Assembly: GCA_963977105.1 (NCBI GenBank)
Contig: CAXBNI010000005.1
Location: 1 to 64,000, forward strand
DNA length: 64,000 nucleotides
Origin: UBA2705 sp963977105
GTDB lineage: Bacteria; Pseudomonadota; Alphaproteobacteria; Micavibrionales; Micavibrionaceae
Direction: 5' to 3'
Shown here in pieces: positions 9,463 through 17,902 of this stretch (position 1 is its first letter; each line of letters starts with the position of its first letter). The notes under the pieces are model-generated. The model saw only the letters and a program-made list of their open reading frames with translations. It had not been told where the DNA came from and searched no databases. Made by a program: the position numbers and the translations under genes.

Positions 9463-11190
9463 ATGGCGCTTAAAAAACAATATAAGAATAAATATAAAGC
9501 AAAATTACCTATGGAAGGTGCAAGACGCTCTGAGCTTCTGATGCCTGCCGGCTCGCTTGAAAAGCTGAAATTTGCTGTGCTTTATGGCGCTGATGCCGTT
9601 TATATGGGTACGCCTGATATGTGTATGCGTGTGAAGTCAAAATTCACACTCGAAGAAGTCATGGAGGGCGTTGCGTTTTGTCATGCCCATGGCGCGCGTG
9701 CTTATTTGACTTTGAACCTTATCGCGCATAATCGTGACCTTGAAAAATTACCTGAATATATTGAAACCATCCGTGCGGTAAAACCTGACGGCGTAATCAT
9801 TGCTGACCCTGGCGTTTTCAACTTCGTACGTGAGAACGCACCTGAATTATCTCTCCATGTGTCAACGCAGGCCAACGTCACCAACTGGATGACCGTTAAG
9901 TACTGGCAAGACCAAGGCGCTGACCTTGTCGTCATGGCGCGTGATGTTAGTTTTGAAGAGCTACAAGAAGTTCGTGAGAAATGCCCTGACATTATGATCG
10001 AACAATTCGTTCATGGTTCAATGTGTATGACTTATTCAGGGCGCTGTATGCTTTCAAACTTCCTGTCTGAACGCGGTGCGAACCAAGGTAGCTGTACAAA
10101 TTCATGCCGCTGGAATTACAAACTCCATATCAAGTTAAAAGACGGCACGATCCAAGAAATTGAAATCAATGATGATAATAAAGACTTGTTCGACTTCTTC
10201 TTAGAAGAAAAATTCCGCCCAGGCGAATTAATGCCATTTGAAGAAGACATGCGCGGTTCATACATTTTGAATTCCAAAGATTTATGCATCATGCCGCGCC
10301 TTGATGATTATTTATCCATCGGCATTGATAGCCTTAAAGTCGAAGGCCGCGGAAAAAGCGCCTATTACGCAGGCGTCGTTGCGCGCGCATACCGTATGGC
10401 GATTGATGATTATTACGCTGACCCTGAAAATTGGGATCCGCGCAATTATATGCAAGAATTAGACACTGTTGGCAATCGCGGCTATACACTGGCTTTCCAC
10501 GATGGCCGCCTGAAAAACATGTCGCATAACTACGAACACACATCAACAATTGCCGAGTGGGAGTTTGCTGGTATTGTCCGCGAAGTTACCGAAGATTCAT
10601 TCTTGCTTGAAATTAAGAATAAATTATCAGCAGGCGACGTCCTTGAATTTGTGCCGCCGGGCACGGACACAATCTACCCTATTCGCTGCTATGAATATGA
10701 AGATATGAACACAGGCAAAGTCACCGAAGAAATTCACGCTGGTTACAAGCCTGTTGTCCGCATTCCGTTTTCACATTTTGACCATGAGAATATGGAACAA
10801 GTGAAAAAAGACATCGTACCTTATACGCTAATCCGCAAGGAATCCTCGCTGACAAAAGCAGAGTGGGAACGCCTCAAGCTTGACCGCGTCGCACAGAAGA
10901 TTGAATTAAAACAAGCGCCAGATGATTTATATGAAGGCCGCCTTGGCAAGTTGCAAGACGCCGTCGATGCCGATGAGACAGGCCGCCAAATCAAGTCACC
11001 ACGCTTTGGCGTTGAGGGCTGCTGCGCACGTGGCTGTAATGGTTGCCGCGTCTTCTGGGATGACCCGAAATACGCAAAGGCACGCGCGCTGCTTGCAGAA
11101 CGTAAACAAGGTAGCTTACTTTCTAGCGCCGAGGCACTTGAAATACGTGACGACGCAGTTGCCCTTGAAAAAGAGCAAAACGCCGCCTAA
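9463..11190 (+). CDS. trhP: U32-family tRNA 5-hydroxyuridine protein TrhP (YegQ)
   Basis: Member of the peptidase U32 family, best matched to TrhP/YegQ, which is needed to form 5-hydroxyuridine at the tRNA wobble position using a prephenate-dependent route. The family signature is clear: VHGSMCMTYSGRCMLSNF at 183-200 and NQGSCTNSCRWNY at 207-219, giving cysteines 188, 195, 211 and 215. At 575 residues it is longer than E. coli YegQ (about 450). The extra C-terminal part ends in a cysteine cluster C520, C521, C525, C528 (GCCARGCNGC). Start ATG 9463 has AAGGACG upstream. It is transcribed divergently from the tandem unknown genes. Confidence 0.85.
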   Translation: MALKKQYKNKYKAKLPMEGARRSELLMPAGSLEKLKFAVLYGADAVYMGTPDMCMRVKSKFTLEEVMEGVAFCHAHGARAYLTLNLIAHNRDLEKLPEYIETIRAVKPDGVIIADPGVFNFVRENAPELSLHVSTQANVTNWMTVKYWQDQGADLVVMARDVSFEELQEVREKCPDIMIEQFVHGSMCMTYSGRCMLSNFLSERGANQGSCTNSCRWNYKLHIKLKDGTIQEIEINDDNKDLFDFFLEEKFRPGELMPFEEDMRGSYILNSKDLCIMPRLDDYLSIGIDSLKVEGRGKSAYYAGVVARAYRMAIDDYYADPENWDPRNYMQELDTVGNRGYTLAFHDGRLKNMSHNYEHTSTIAEWEFAGIVREVTEDSFLLEIKNKLSAGDVLEFVPPGTDTIYPIRCYEYEDMNTGKVTEEIHAGYKPVVRIPFSHFDHENMEQVKKDIVPYTLIRKESSLTKAEWERLKLDRVAQKIELKQAPDDLYEGRLGKLQDAVDADETGRQIKSPRFGVEGCCARGCNGCRVFWDDPKYAKARALLAERKQGSLLSSAEALEIRDDAVALEKEQNAA

Positions 11191-11235
11191 TCAAAAATTT
11201 GACTTAATCTTGCAATGCCATTGCCAGTGAAGTGC

Positions 11236-13428
11236 TTATTTGTATCTAGCAACCAAATACTGAAGCGTAGAATCACGATAACCATCGTAATCTATGGGAT
11301 TAGCAGGGGGCTCGGCGCGGAATCCCATAGCCTTTGGCGTTCCGCCGCTTGTGCCGACATGAAAAGATGGTATGGCGAGCAGCTGCGCGTGCTTCTTAAG
11401 TTTATCTGAGAATTCAGCGCATAGCGCCGCCCATTGCTGAGCGTTAAAATGCCCGGCAAGCGATTCAAGCGAGTCGAAAACCAGCTCTCCTTTATCGCCA
11501 CGCCACGCCCAGCTTTGCGCGACAATATCTGATGTTTTCTTATCTTCAACGACGTAAAAGCCGCTATGTTCAGATATAAATCCATAACGTGCACAGTCCG
11601 CCCCTTGGTTCGCGAGATGCTGACAGCAATTGGTAAATTCTCCAAGCAACAACCCTTTAACATCGCCATCTTCTAAACGGCGGAAACGATAACCTTCTTT
11701 ATCAAAAGCCTCCCCATCAAGAGTAATATCAGGAATAGCGCTGCCTTTTTTATTGTCGTTGGCCGCATATTGTTGCTCATATTCCGCAATGAGCTTTAGA
11801 CCTTGTTCAAAATACCTTTCTGACCAAGTAAAGTTATAACAATGCTGCGCAAAAAGCGGCTGTTTACGCCCATTATCATATGCATGCTGCGCTATTTCTG
11901 CTTTGGTTTTATTGTAAGACCAGCCATCGGAAGCGCCCTTCATCGGCTGCGCTAGCCGGTCAGAATATTCGACAAGCCGTGCCATTTTGGGGCCGTGCGC
12001 AAGTACGGCATCTCCCCAAGCCTTTAAGTCAAGGGCTCCTTTTTGTGGGATCTTTATATCCTGAATAACGTCATGCAAAGGCTGCGATCCATATTCTCCC
12101 CAGCGTTTAAAGTAACGCTGCAGTCGGTCTGCCGATTTAAATAAACACGCGGCATTATAGGCGTATTTGGTTAATGTCCTTATTGCACCGTTATAGCCTT
12201 CATGCTCACTAAGGGTCTGATAAACAGCTTCGAACGTGTCTTTATCAAAGTGATACGGCCTATAATTGAGTAACTGATCGTATTTTTCAAGCATGTCTGG
12301 ATATTGTTGTTGCCACATGTCAAATCTTTGACAAGATGCGCGGGTTTCATCGTCCAATAAAGATAAGTCAGGACAATGGCTACGCAGTATTTCAAACGCA
12401 TCAAACTGACCCTTAGAAAGCGCAATTTTAATTGCCTTAGCGTTATCCGCTAAGGGGTCCGCGCCATGATCCAGTAGCAGCTTTATAAGCAAGCCCCCGT
12501 CTTTGCTTTCGGCTTCTCCGTCATGTTCAAGACTTAAAGCCAGATTAAGCATGGTATTGATAAGCACGAGCGATTCGCCGGCTAAGCCTATAGAACTCCG
12601 CCCTCTCGCGTTCGGGTCCGCACCATGGTCTAGCAACAGCTCAGCCATTGCATAGTCATCTCTTTGTATGGCATCACGTAAAACACTACTCTCTCGCGCC
12701 GCAGGGTCAGCGCCATACTTAAGTAAGATTTTCGCTGTTTTAATATCTGCGCGGTACAATGCCCGACTATCTTGTGCCTTCGCATCAGCGCCGTTTTGCA
12801 GTAAAAACTTTACTAGCTCATAATCATGCCTCATCGTTGCAGTAAGCAGCGCCTGATTATCATGAGCCTGAATGTCAGCGCCATTTTTGTGCAGCAGCTT
12901 AACCACTGATATGTCACAATGTGAGCTTGCTAGCAAAATAGGGATACAGTCTATCGCACACAGATCAATATTTTGCTCAATTAAAAAATTTAACGTCGCG
13001 ATATCTTGTATGCGACACGCTGAATGTAACGCCCTGTTATCTTTTGCATTTATCTGTGCACCCTGTTTTAATGCATCACGCGCGGCATCAAAATCTTTTT
13101 CCTTTAGGGCATCAAGGAACATGGTATTTAAGACGCTCTGCGGCATTGGCAGCTGTGCCACGATAGCCTGATAATTAAAGCCTGACGATTGCTGCGGTTT
13201 TTTGCCAAGTGCTTTATTATACTCTTCAATATACATGCAGCCTTTATCTATGGCCTCAACAAATGTTTGTAAAGAAAGCGCATGGCCTGCACGCCGCATA
13301 TTCACCGCATATATAGGCAAAATTTTCTTGAACTGCTCTTGATCGCTCGCCGTTATGTCCTCGGCGCATGTTTTTAGTGCTTCTAAAGCCAAGGCAATAT
13401 GTCGCGGTGGCTGTTTTTTGTTTCCCAT
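11236..13428 (-). CDS. ankyrin-repeat protein 1 with conserved C-terminal domain (effector candidate)
   Basis: A 730-residue protein with about eight ankyrin repeats between roughly residues 105 and 340 (for example VKLLHKNGADIQAHDNQAL, VKFLLQNGADAKAQDSRAL, AELLLDHGADPNARG). The N-terminal domain (LPIYAVNMRRAGHAL) and the C-terminal domain (KGLLLGEFTNCCQHL, GFYVVEDKK, IVAQSWAWRG, VFDSLESL) recur in the paralog near 30.2-32.5 kb. The C-terminal part loosely resembles PcfJ-type domains. No signal peptide or membrane span is seen. Ankyrin proteins are common among Dot/Icm effectors, and Dot/Icm core genes lie in this window, so secretion is a reasonable inference but unproven. A 19-bp tandem repeat covers the ribosome binding region. 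Confidence 0.8.
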   Translation of the reverse strand: MGNKKQPPRHIALALEALKTCAEDITASDQEQFKKILPIYAVNMRRAGHALSLQTFVEAIDKGCMYIEEYNKALGKKPQQSSGFNYQAIVAQLPMPQSVLNTMFLDALKEKDFDAARDALKQGAQINAKDNRALHSACRIQDIATLNFLIEQNIDLCAIDCIPILLASSHCDISVVKLLHKNGADIQAHDNQALLTATMRHDYELVKFLLQNGADAKAQDSRALYRADIKTAKILLKYGADPAARESSVLRDAIQRDDYAMAELLLDHGADPNARGRSSIGLAGESLVLINTMLNLALSLEHDGEAESKDGGLLIKLLLDHGADPLADNAKAIKIALSKGQFDAFEILRSHCPDLSLLDDETRASCQRFDMWQQQYPDMLEKYDQLLNYRPYHFDKDTFEAVYQTLSEHEGYNGAIRTLTKYAYNAACLFKSADRLQRYFKRWGEYGSQPLHDVIQDIKIPQKGALDLKAWGDAVLAHGPKMARLVEYSDRLAQPMKGASDGWSYNKTKAEIAQHAYDNGRKQPLFAQHCYNFTWSERYFEQGLKLIAEYEQQYAANDNKKGSAIPDITLDGEAFDKEGYRFRRLEDGDVKGLLLGEFTNCCQHLANQGADCARYGFISEHSGFYVVEDKKTSDIVAQSWAWRGDKGELVFDSLESLAGHFNAQQWAALCAEFSDKLKKHAQLLAIPSFHVGTSGGTPKAMGFRAEPPANPIDYDGYRDSTLQYLVARYK

Positions 13429-13465
13429 TATGTAACCATCCTTTTTTTATGTAACCACCCTTCTT
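13428..13465. repeat. 19-bp tandem duplication at the ankyrin 1 ribosome binding region
   Basis: Two adjacent 19-base copies (13428-13446 and 13447-13465) differ at two positions. On the minus strand each copy carries an AAGGATGG- or AGGGTGG-like ribosome binding element, and the copy nearer the gene sits just before its ATG. The duplication could have arisen by slippage. Confidence 0.7.
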
Positions 13466-13576
13466 TTCATAATATACATCCGCGTTTAAAAATCAAGAGC
13501 AATACACATAATACTTGCATATTTCCATAACCCATGTTAGTGTTTTGCACCGCTATAAAAATAAGGTGTGCGCGTC

Positions 13577-14785
13577 ATGACTAAAAAACAAGTAGAAGCC
13601 CCACAGCCATCGCATGATAAGTCTGTCCATATATGGGGCAGTAAATTGCGCGCCAAGCTAGATTGCCAAAAGACATTTGGCGATGAAAAGCTTATCTTAC
13701 GTGACGCCGCATTATTAAGCCCGAACTTCGAAGCGCTCGCTTTATATTTACGCAGTGCAACCCCCGATTTAGCCCAAGACACATCACTGCCAAAAGAAAC
13801 ACAAAAATGGATCGCTGATGGCAAGTTAGACACATTGGACGGTACGCGGCTGAAAAATATTTTCACCGCCATGGCAAAGCAGCACCAAGCATTAATGCGC
13901 AACGAGTGTGTCATCACAAGCGCCGCCGCCCATGAACAAATTATCGGCAACGCGGCGAATGCCATCACCAGTATTCCACGGGTCGCTGATCCCAAAAAAC
14001 TAACTTTTGGCTTTATTAAAAGCGCCGCCAAGAAAGATGGCGGGCAAGCACGTCATGGCAAAACATTCCCGCTCGTCGCGCTGCCGAGTAAAATCACCCG
14101 CATAAGCGACATTACGCCTGACCACCCTTTGGTAAAGACATTGCAGTCTATTTACAGCCTAACCAATCATGACTGGTTGCACCAGATGACGCTCAGCGCG
14201 GTGCATCCTGCCATTTGCGATTACAAAAAGACTGACAGAAAAGTCGAAAAATGGGCAGAGAAACATTTCCAAGATAGCGCTGCACGCTACCCCACCTTTG
14301 ATTTTGGCTATAATGAAACGCTTTATGAAGGCTGGGCAGTTTACACAAATGCGCAGTTAATGAACGCATCGCCAGAAGGTAAAATGTTAAAAGCAGAGAT
14401 TTTGACCACTGCAATGCAAATGATCAACCTCGGCAAAGCGTATATTGAAGACAATAACCACAGCGACAAAGCGATGAAAACTGCCTATTGGTTTATGCTG
14501 CAAACGACAAAGACATTGCGCAATATCATTCCCGTTGATGGCTTTGAAATGCGCTGCTTTATCGAAGCCGCAGCATCACATTTACCGCACCCAGAGCGCT
14601 ATGCACAAGAGCATATTGAACACATCAAATATCGCCTATACGAAGGCCATGATGCCCTATGCTTCCTACAATCACCGCATTTAGCGCATGACGAAGTAAA
14701 AAAAGAAAAATTCACAAACTTCACCCAAGACAACGCAAAAATCACCGCCGAGATCATCGCACATCTTGATCATAAATTTGGTTAA
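13577..14785 (+). CDS. unknown protein with HDxxH and downstream Glu (possible metallohydrolase)
   Basis: A 402-residue cytoplasmic-looking protein that I do not recognise. Two features suggest a zinc-hydrolase-like site: H198-D-W-L-H202 and, 49 residues on, E251 in ETLYEGWAVY. The EGWA segment recalls DUF885- or M32-type peptidases, where a TEGWA-like helix supplies a metal ligand. The classical HExxH is absent, because the glutamate is replaced by aspartate. I chose the ATG at 13577 because AAGG precedes it; a GTG at 13568 in the same frame is the alternative. The next gene starts 23 bp downstream and is likely co-transcribed. Confidence 0.65.
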   Translation: MTKKQVEAPQPSHDKSVHIWGSKLRAKLDCQKTFGDEKLILRDAALLSPNFEALALYLRSATPDLAQDTSLPKETQKWIADGKLDTLDGTRLKNIFTAMAKQHQALMRNECVITSAAAHEQIIGNAANAITSIPRVADPKKLTFGFIKSAAKKDGGQARHGKTFPLVALPSKITRISDITPDHPLVKTLQSIYSLTNHDWLHQMTLSAVHPAICDYKKTDRKVEKWAEKHFQDSAARYPTFDFGYNETLYEGWAVYTNAQLMNASPEGKMLKAEILTTAMQMINLGKAYIEDNNHSDKAMKTAYWFMLQTTKTLRNIIPVDGFEMRCFIEAAASHLPHPERYAQEHIEHIKYRLYEGHDALCFLQSPHLAHDEVKKEKFTNFTQDNAKITAEIIAHLDHKFG

Positions 14786-14808
14786 GGGGTTAGGCAAAGG
14801 AGGATATC

Positions 14809-16032
14809 ATGAAGAAATTTTTTAATATCACCGCCGCTGTAATCATTCCTGCTTTTATTACAGCAGCGCTTTTAACCCAATCAGACAGCATCGCGGATCT
14901 TTTACAATTAGAACATACCGAGCCCGTCGACCCAAAGCAGGTTGCGCCAGATCATCATCGTTTTTTAACTGCGCGTGAAAAACAGGGTGTAAGCGATATA
15001 TTAGGGTCAGATTTAGACCTCGCTGATGTCCAGATATATTTCTATGACCGTGGCGTAAAGGGCACCATAAGTTCTTTGCACTACAGTCCTGATCCAATTC
15101 TCGCTGTTTATGGTCGTGAGCACCGTTCTGATGATTTTAGTTTAGATGCAGATCCAGAAAGCTTCGGCATTCTTTATTATGGGGCTATGCAAATCTGGGA
15201 GCGTGACAACGCCGCAGCGCCATCTGGCGACGTCGAATACCCAAAAACACTAAGCACAAAATATACTCTAGCGGAATATACACTCACCAGCCAAGCAAAG
15301 ATTATTGAAGACTATGCGCGGCGTTTTATACACCCTGAGCACGAAACGCTGTACTTACAAAATAAAACGGGCTGGGACAATTGTAAGAATGACCTTATTC
15401 TCGCCCGCACGGTTGAAAAAGCCTTCACCGCAGCAAGCCACAGCCGCACGCAGCTAGAAAAACAATACAGAAGGCCATTATCACAAGGTGAAAAACAGTT
15501 GATAAGAGGCATTTTTGACTCACAAATCAACACAGAGACCGTCAACGCGCATTTAAGCCCGCGTGATTGCGCCGAGAAAGTCGGGTCAGTAAATTCAGCA
15601 AATGACATGCATTTTTGGGGCGCTGATAATCATGCCGATGATTACAGCCAAGTCGAGGACGTAAAAGATTTTGGAACATTCATCCATGAGATAACGCATA
15701 TTTGGCAACGCCACAGACAATTCGCAGACACAATAAAAGGAGTCATCAATAAGGATGACAAATACGCTTATACCTTAGATATTGCGAAGAAAAGTTTTAA
15801 AGATTATGAAAAGGAGCAGCAAGCGGCGATAATTGAAGATTATGCACGCTATTATTTGCACAAGGGGCAGGATACATGGAAGCTCCAGCGTACTGAATAT
15901 AATCTAGAGCAGCTCAAAGCTGTTGTCGAGGATCACTTCCCGCAGGCCGCACGTACACGTCAACATTTCGAAAGAAACAAAGCTTTACCCATCGCGCAGA
16001 CGCGCCAAGATATCGCCATGCCAAGCATTTAG
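14809..16032 (+). CDS. duplicated HExxH metallopeptidase-like exported protein
   Basis: A 407-residue protein with an N-terminal signal or anchor (hydrophobic residues 8-23). It contains an internal duplication. The second copy has a zinc-type motif H293-E-I-T-H297 (FIHEITHIWQRH) and a later IIEDYAR at 341-347 that could supply the third ligand. The first copy has the matching segments SFGILYYGAMQIWERD (118-133) and IIEDYAR (165-171), but the motif histidines and glutamate are replaced by Tyr, Gly and Gln. So one half keeps a plausible catalytic site and the other has lost it. Start ATG 14809 has a strong AAAGGAGG site. Its stop overlaps the convergent gene by 4 bp. Substrate unknown. Confidence 0.7.
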   Translation: MKKFFNITAAVIIPAFITAALLTQSDSIADLLQLEHTEPVDPKQVAPDHHRFLTAREKQGVSDILGSDLDLADVQIYFYDRGVKGTISSLHYSPDPILAVYGREHRSDDFSLDADPESFGILYYGAMQIWERDNAAAPSGDVEYPKTLSTKYTLAEYTLTSQAKIIEDYARRFIHPEHETLYLQNKTGWDNCKNDLILARTVEKAFTAASHSRTQLEKQYRRPLSQGEKQLIRGIFDSQINTETVNAHLSPRDCAEKVGSVNSANDMHFWGADNHADDYSQVEDVKDFGTFIHEITHIWQRHRQFADTIKGVINKDDKYAYTLDIAKKSFKDYEKEQQAAIIEDYARYYLHKGQDTWKLQRTEYNLEQLKAVVEDHFPQAARTRQHFERNKALPIAQTRQDIAMPSI

Positions 16033-16457
16033 TTTAAGCGACAACGCACTGAATCTACGCCCCAATGAAACGTCTTGTCTATATTAATAACTACGTTATC
16101 AATTTTGCGATGCATCTCGTGACGTACAGTAACCCCCAGCCTATCAATAACAGTCATCGCGTCGCCTGCAGGTGGCATCAGGGTAATCGTCCCATGCTGG
16201 GTATGCCCTGTACGTTTTCCTAATGTGAATCTATAGCTATAACCCGATGTAGGGACATCCAGACCGCCCTGTAATATCCAGTATGACTTACCATCAAAAT
16301 CGCCCAGCGTCCCCAAGGTAAACGCAGACTTATCGACGCTCTCGCCTTTCTCATCAATAGACGTACATGGGAACCATGCAGGGTCGCTCGCCACGGCGGG
16401 TGAAGTCATTACTAGGCATACAGATAGTATGAAGCACAGGTAACGTACATAAAGCAT
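16029..16457 (-). CDS. small secreted protein, unknown
   Basis: A 142-residue protein starting at ATG 16457. It has a clear signal peptide (LCFILSVCLVMTSPAVAS, cleavage near residue 23) and a strand-rich mature part with two cysteines (FPCTS and SVRCRLN) that could pair in the periplasm. I do not recognise the family. A longer reading frame extends upstream, but it overlaps the AIM24 gene and lacks a credible start. It lies directly downstream of the AIM24 trio on the same strand, so it may be the last gene of that operon. Confidence 0.6.
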   Translation of the reverse strand: MLYVRYLCFILSVCLVMTSPAVASDPAWFPCTSIDEKGESVDKSAFTLGTLGDFDGKSYWILQGGLDVPTSGYSYRFTLGKRTGHTQHGTITLMPPAGDAMTVIDRLGVTVRHEMHRKIDNVVINIDKTFHWGVDSVRCRLN

Positions 16458-16458
16458 G

Positions 16459-17166
16459 CTAATTCCTTTTCGTTTTCGTGACAATACGGCGGAACGGGTT
16501 GAGCCACGCGAAAAATGGCGGCATGGCACGGGTTTGTATCCAAATGCGACCATTACCATGAAAGCGAGCCACAAGGCCTTCACCAGAGAAGAAGAAGGAT
16601 TTATAGCCGCCAAATTTTTCAACGCTATATTCCAGCCCTTCGGTAAATGCAACGATGTGGTTATTATCAATGATAAATTCATTTTCGACCTTGATTTCAA
16701 TGATACCACCATAGCTGTTAAAGAAGATATCGCCCTCGCCGACACATTTAATCAAAAACAAACCAGCGCCCGAGAAAAAGCCCTTAATCAGACCTTGAAA
16801 CTTCGTTTGGGTTTCAATGCCCATGCTTGCGGCCAAGAAACTACCGCTTTGTAAAAACAAAGCAGGCCCATTCTTTGTTAAATAGAGACGCTTAATATCA
16901 CCAGGAAGTGAACTACCGAGGACAAGCTCGCCCTCTTTACCATTGGCGGTAAACTCATTTAAAAACAAATTTTCGCCGGAAATCATACGTTTAAAACCGC
17001 CTTTTAGACGCGTACGCATGGTGACGTGCTTATCCATCGCTTGCATCGCTGACGCCTCGACGCGCAAAGTTTCTTGCGCGGGCAGCTTTACCGTCAGATA
17101 CGCAAAATCTGGTCGGCCTTCAATAACATGCGTTAAAGGTTGCGTCGTTTGGTTCGTATTACTCAT
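16459..17166 (-). CDS. AIM24 family protein (TIGR00266), copy 3
   Basis: A 235-residue member of the AIM24/TIGR00266 family, proteins of beta-rich fold and unclear biochemical role. Family-type features are the N-terminal HVIEGRPDFAYLTVKL, the early ASAMQAMDKHVTM, the middle LFLIKCVGEGDIFFNSYGGI and the end FIIDNNHIVAFTEGLEYSV followed by FFSGEGLVARFHGNGRIWIQTR. It is the most downstream of three tandem paralogs. Start ATG 17166 has AAAGGAAT upstream. No signal peptide is seen. In eukaryotes the homolog AIM24 acts in mitochondrial inner-membrane organisation; transferring that role here would be speculation. Confidence 0.88.
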   Translation of the reverse strand: MSNTNQTTQPLTHVIEGRPDFAYLTVKLPAQETLRVEASAMQAMDKHVTMRTRLKGGFKRMISGENLFLNEFTANGKEGELVLGSSLPGDIKRLYLTKNGPALFLQSGSFLAASMGIETQTKFQGLIKGFFSGAGLFLIKCVGEGDIFFNSYGGIIEIKVENEFIIDNNHIVAFTEGLEYSVEKFGGYKSFFFSGEGLVARFHGNGRIWIQTRAMPPFFAWLNPFRRIVTKTKRN

Positions 17167-17184
17167 TTTGACATTCCTTTCCGA

Positions 17185-17877
17185 CTACTGCTGATATTCA
17201 ACAATAGGGTCAAGCAGACGCCCTAATGCATTACCAAAGCCAGACGGGCTATGCGACTGGCACCATACCGTCCCTCTACCTCTAAAACGGCAGACAATAC
17301 CCTCGCCGCCAAGCATAGAACTCACCCAACTTTTTCCCGCCTTAGACAAGGAAAAATCAAGCCCCTCCTCAAAGGCAACAATGTGACCGGTATCAACAAT
17401 ATACTCACCGTCAACCGCCACAGGGTAGATCGCGCCAAATGTATTAATCAGCACTCTGCCCGTGCCGCTCATTTTCAACCAAAATAGACCTTCCGAGGAC
17501 AACATATTTTTAAAGCCCTGCCAGCTAACGTCCATATCAATGCTGGCCTCATGCGCCAAAAACGACGTTGCCTGCACAATTAAACTGCCGCCTTTAAGTT
17601 CGTGCGCCATAATATCGCCGCTCAAATTCGGCGCGACATATAAATGCGCCCCTTCGCGTTCAGCTTTATAATGGTTAAGGAATATATTTTCGCCCGCAAA
17701 GGCGCGCTTCACAGCGCGACCAACTCCGCGCTTCCCACGCTTGTGGGTTGTTGTCTGTACGTCTAAGCCACCAGACATTGCGACCATAGAGCCGCCCTCT
17801 GCCGTGATCTCTTCATCTTGTGCGAAAGTAATTTTCGCAATTGTATTGGCAGGCTGCGCCAGAATATCAATTTGCAT
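17185..17877 (-). CDS. AIM24 family protein (TIGR00266), copy 2
   Basis: A 230-residue AIM24/TIGR00266 paralog. Signature segments are EEITAEGGSMVAMSGGLDV near the N terminus, FWLKMSGTGRVLINTFGAI in the middle, and YIVDTGHIVAFEEGLDFSL with GGEGIVCRFRGRGTVWCQS at the end. The start at ATG 17877 has GAAGGAAA upstream. It is 18 bp from copy 3 and 25 bp from copy 1, all on the minus strand. The three copies differ enough that they are probably not redundant; they could form a hetero-oligomer. Confidence 0.88.
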   Translation of the reverse strand: MQIDILAQPANTIAKITFAQDEEITAEGGSMVAMSGGLDVQTTTHKRGKRGVGRAVKRAFAGENIFLNHYKAEREGAHLYVAPNLSGDIMAHELKGGSLIVQATSFLAHEASIDMDVSWQGFKNMLSSEGLFWLKMSGTGRVLINTFGAIYPVAVDGEYIVDTGHIVAFEEGLDFSLSKAGKSWVSSMLGGEGIVCRFRGRGTVWCQSHSPSGFGNALGRLLDPIVEYQQ

Positions 17878-17902
17878 GAGTGTTCTTTTCCTTCAAGCTT
17901 AT

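Noticed and set aside
16456..16854. 132-residue open frame on the plus strand
   Set aside because: It is antisense to an AIM24 gene with clear family motifs, and has no independent support.
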